DNA of 27,206 nt, taken from an uncultured Porphyromonas sp. (GTDB lineage Bacteria > Bacteroidota > Bacteroidia > Bacteroidales > Porphyromonadaceae). The stretch's first letter is position 1. The number at the start of each line of letters is the position of its first letter. Of the stretch, positions 25,324 through 27,206 are shown piece after piece. The notes beneath the pieces were generated by a model. That model did not search any database. It saw only the letters and a program-made list of their open reading frames with translations, and was not told where the DNA came from. The stretch covers positions 1-27,206 of the forward strand of contig NZ_CAJZFJ010000028.1 of NCBI RefSeq assembly GCF_915070105.1, read 5' to 3'. Made by a program: the position numbers and the translations under genes.

Positions 25324-25511
25324 TTACAATTTCTTTACAGAGCCTACCAAGCTCATTACAAACACCCCCCTCTGACATCAGCCCCATAGCTATCTAGACT
25401 ACGATATTCCCTCTTGCTCATTACCCCCCCAAGCCGATTGAGCCATACCCCTATATATTATAATGGTGTATCCCACCATCCTGACTCACATCTACCCACA
25501 CAATGATGAAA

Positions 25512-25549
25512 CAGCCCCCACTCTCCCAAAGTATGGAGAGTGGGGGCTG
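25512..25549 (-). terminator. Terminator of the fimbrillin-like/small protein operon
   Basis: A perfect 15-bp stem (cagcccccactctcc at 25512-25526, complement at 25535-25549) with an 8-base loop is followed on the minus strand by a short T stretch (gtttc). It lies about 25 bases past the stop codon of the small gene. Confidence 0.8.
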
Positions 25550-25572
25550 GTATATTATTATGGAGTGGGAGG

Positions 25573-25767
25573 CTAGTTCTCGTCAAAGATCCCCCTTGAG
25601 GGTCCGTCCGTCTGCCATTCACCACACCCCTGGAAGGGATCTTCGATATCGCCATCTAAGGAGAAGGCGACCAACATATCAGCATGCGACTGCAGTACAA
25701 AGGTGGTAGCTATAGGGGCTTCATATAGCTCCTTAGCCGTAGCTGGAGCTTGATACTTCTTATTCAT
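25573..25767 (-). CDS. Small protein downstream of fimbrillin-like gene
   Basis: This 64-residue protein begins MNKKYQAPATAKELYEAP, has a hydrophobic stretch (IATTFVLQSHADMLVAFSLDG, roughly 19-39) and an acidic, polar end (DIEDPF, GCGEWQ, DEN). The KKYQxP opening and the L-x-x-S-L-D-G-type segment resemble the numerous short, poorly characterised proteins of Bacteroidales that follow surface-protein genes. That is a similarity of pattern, not a family assignment. It lies 30 bases after the lipoprotein gene and just before a strong terminator, so it is almost certainly co-transcribed. There is no signal peptide. The motif YQAP/YEAP occurs twice within the first 18 residues. Confidence 0.65.
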   Translation of the reverse strand: MNKKYQAPATAKELYEAPIATTFVLQSHADMLVAFSLDGDIEDPFQGCGEWQTDGPSRGIFDEN

Positions 25768-25797
25768 TTCTTCTTGCTTAGGTGAGAGGAAGACTAG

Positions 25798-26946
25798 TTA
25801 GAACCAACCCTCGGGAATATCCCCCTTGTGGACAAGCCAAAGGACAGTGATAGATCCATTACGTAGGGCGCCCTTGTAGTAAGAGGCATGGTGGGTGGCG
25901 AAGTTGTGATAGCCATCTTCACGCATCCCATTCTCCTTACCATAGTCATTCATATTGCTGATCTTGTAGCCAAAGACGAAGGGGATATCCTCATCTCCTG
26001 GCTTGAAGGACTTAGCTATGAGTGGGCTATAGAAGGTGAAGACCGTCTCCTCGGCACCGACACGTACTGGCTGAGTCATCATACCAGCCGAGAAGCTCAC
26101 GGGACTCGAGAGCCTATAGCCATAGCCCTTACCATCCCTTTGGAAGCCACTAGAGAGAGCTCCCGTCTGAGCAGCGAGCTCGGTCTTGCCATCGGAGTAG
26201 GCGACCTTGATCTTTTCTAGATGCATCCCATAGATATTCAGACGATCCACGATAGCAGGCTCACGGAAGAGAGGCTCTCCGACGGGCACATAGTTGCCCT
26301 TCACCTTCTGAACCTTACGCGAGTAGGCCATATAGGCATTCTGGAAGCGTAGGAAGAAGATATGGCCAGCCATGCTGAAGCGTAGTCTGCCATTCGTCTT
26401 GTACTGATTGGGCTTCCCGCTAATAGCAGGAGCGACGTAGGAGAGAGGGTTATTCTCACTCTTGAGGATACAGAAGCCATCAGGCAGCGGAGTATCAGTC
26501 TGGGAACCGAAGTGCTCAAGAGCCTGGAAGCCCTTATTCTCAAATTCACCCGAGGCATTCAGCCCGATGTACACAGAGACCTTCGCAGTAGCTCGGTCTA
26601 TAGGAGTGGAGGGGCTTGCGACCTCACCATTGAAGCTGAGGCTACGACCATTGTTACCGACTGTGAACTCCTTATAGGCACTACCTACGATACCATTCTT
26701 GTCTACTACGTAGATCCAGCCATAGACCGAGCCACGACCACGGAAGCTAACGAAGTTGCCTGAAATATTTTGCCCATTGGCTATCCCGTCAAGAGCTCTG
26801 GGGCTGGTCTCACCAACCTCAGCGGTAAAGCTTAGGGAGAAAGCCTCTCCCTGTCCTGCAGGTGTATCCTGTCGGGGTTCCTGAGATTCCTTACTACAGG
26901 AGTATAGTCCGATAACACCTACCATTAGTAGCAGAAATTTCTTCAT
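25798..26946 (-). CDS. Fimbrillin-like (Mfa/FimA-type) lipoprotein
   Basis: This 382-residue lipoprotein is probably a fimbrial subunit, tip or anchor protein. I start it at the ATG at 26946, giving MKKFLLLMVGVIGLYSC with lipidated Cys17. The open frame extends to 27069, but that part is polar and would start only about 8 bases from the predicted transcription start. After the Cys comes a polar linker, then FSLSFTAEVGETSPRAL. This beta-strand followed by an Arg (residue 50) is the arrangement seen in Bacteroidales fimbrillins, where Arg-specific cleavage exposes the polymerisation groove. Beta-rich sequence continues to the end (GSITVLWLVHKGDIPEGWF). The family call rests on layout and the N-terminal pattern, so it is moderate. 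The small gene at 25573 follows 30 bases downstream. Confidence 0.6.
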   Translation of the reverse strand: MKKFLLLMVGVIGLYSCSKESQEPRQDTPAGQGEAFSLSFTAEVGETSPRALDGIANGQNISGNFVSFRGRGSVYGWIYVVDKNGIVGSAYKEFTVGNNGRSLSFNGEVASPSTPIDRATAKVSVYIGLNASGEFENKGFQALEHFGSQTDTPLPDGFCILKSENNPLSYVAPAISGKPNQYKTNGRLRFSMAGHIFFLRFQNAYMAYSRKVQKVKGNYVPVGEPLFREPAIVDRLNIYGMHLEKIKVAYSDGKTELAAQTGALSSGFQRDGKGYGYRLSSPVSFSAGMMTQPVRVGAEETVFTFYSPLIAKSFKPGDEDIPFVFGYKISNMNDYGKENGMREDGYHNFATHHASYYKGALRNGSITVLWLVHKGDIPEGWF

Positions 26947-27206
26947 ACTAGAACACATTATTTGATTATAAATTTCCCACTGATGCGTATTCCAATTCGA
27001 CATGATGCACTCTGTGGGTATGAATAGGTAAGCTCCCAGCATACGAGAGGCGGGGATACCATCTAGCAATCTCTATCCAGCGACAAAGTTATAAAAAAAG
27101 TTAACCACAACACACCGATACGTAAAAAAACACCTAGTCGCCATACCTTGATGATCTTCCTCTTTCGCCTGAATCACTCCTCCACCCACCATTCCATCTC
27201 ACCCAC
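26947..27206. other. Leader of the fimbrillin-like gene and window edge
   Basis: Holds the leader and the promoter at 27084-27110. Beyond that, to the window end, I see AT-rich then CT-rich sequence with no gene. Confidence 0.5.
27084..27110 (-). promoter_or_regulatory. Putative promoter of the fimbrillin-like gene
   Basis: The minus strand shows TTG (27108-27110), a 16-base spacer containing a run of seven T, then TAACTTTG (27084-27091). The -7 box is an exact TAnnTTTG match; the -33 box is weaker and slightly close. It supports the downstream ATG at 26946 as the start. Confidence 0.5.

Noticed and set aside
26947..27069. Upstream extension of the fimbrillin-like gene
   Set aside because: The extra residues are polar and precede a perfect lipoprotein signal, and the extension would begin almost at the predicted transcription start.

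Overview
Organism. The window looks like a chromosomal segment of a Porphyromonas-like member of the Bacteroidota with a fairly high GC content. The grounds are a SusC/SusD (RagA/RagB) pair, a DUF4249 lipoprotein next to a TonB-dependent receptor, a HU-related protein of the Bacteroidales type, a fimbrillin-like lipoprotein, an alpha-2-macroglobulin with a TonB-box-like insert, and repeated TAnnTTTG promoter boxes instead of E. coli-type -10 boxes. Every gene I accept, including the tRNA, is on the minus strand; the long plus-strand reading frames are antisense shadows.

Layout, in window order. 315-6281 is a very large alpha-2-macroglobulin-like protein, with a hairpin at 251-294 at its 3' end. 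6528-6986 is a HU-related DNA-binding protein with its own promoter near 7160-7191. 7310-13160 is one tightly packed unit, read right to left: three tandem paralogous lipoproteins, a DUF4249 lipoprotein and a TonB-dependent receptor, with a putative promoter box at 13379-13386. 13161-14101 is a gene-poor stretch with 9-bp repeats, a possible gene remnant and a nested inverted repeat. 14102-16786 is a GH2 beta-mannosidase. 16787-17766 is a second gene-poor stretch made of about 380-bp tandem repeats. 17868-22945 is a SusC/SusD pair with a terminator at 17767-17807. 23268-23342 is tRNA-Glu(UUC) with a clear promoter and terminator. 23567-25262 holds an OmpA-family glycine-zipper lipoprotein behind a dihydroorotate-dehydrogenase-like flavoprotein. 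25573-26946 is a fimbrillin-like lipoprotein followed by a 64-residue small protein.

How the genes fit together. Most of the content is cell-envelope machinery: two TonB-dependent uptake systems (SusCD, and the receptor with four lipoproteins), a secreted glycosidase, an alpha-2-macroglobulin, an OmpA-like peptidoglycan-binding lipoprotein and a fimbrial-type lipoprotein. The part I find most worth a second look is the lipoprotein triplet. The three proteins have identical signal peptides and a nearly identical C-terminal ~115 residues but strongly divergent centres. The units are separated by duplicated spacers that each keep a 6-codon mini-ORF resembling the start of the downstream DUF4249 gene. 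This suggests a duplicating, gene-converting cassette of surface lipoproteins feeding one TonB-dependent receptor. Family names come from motifs read by eye; no database search was run.
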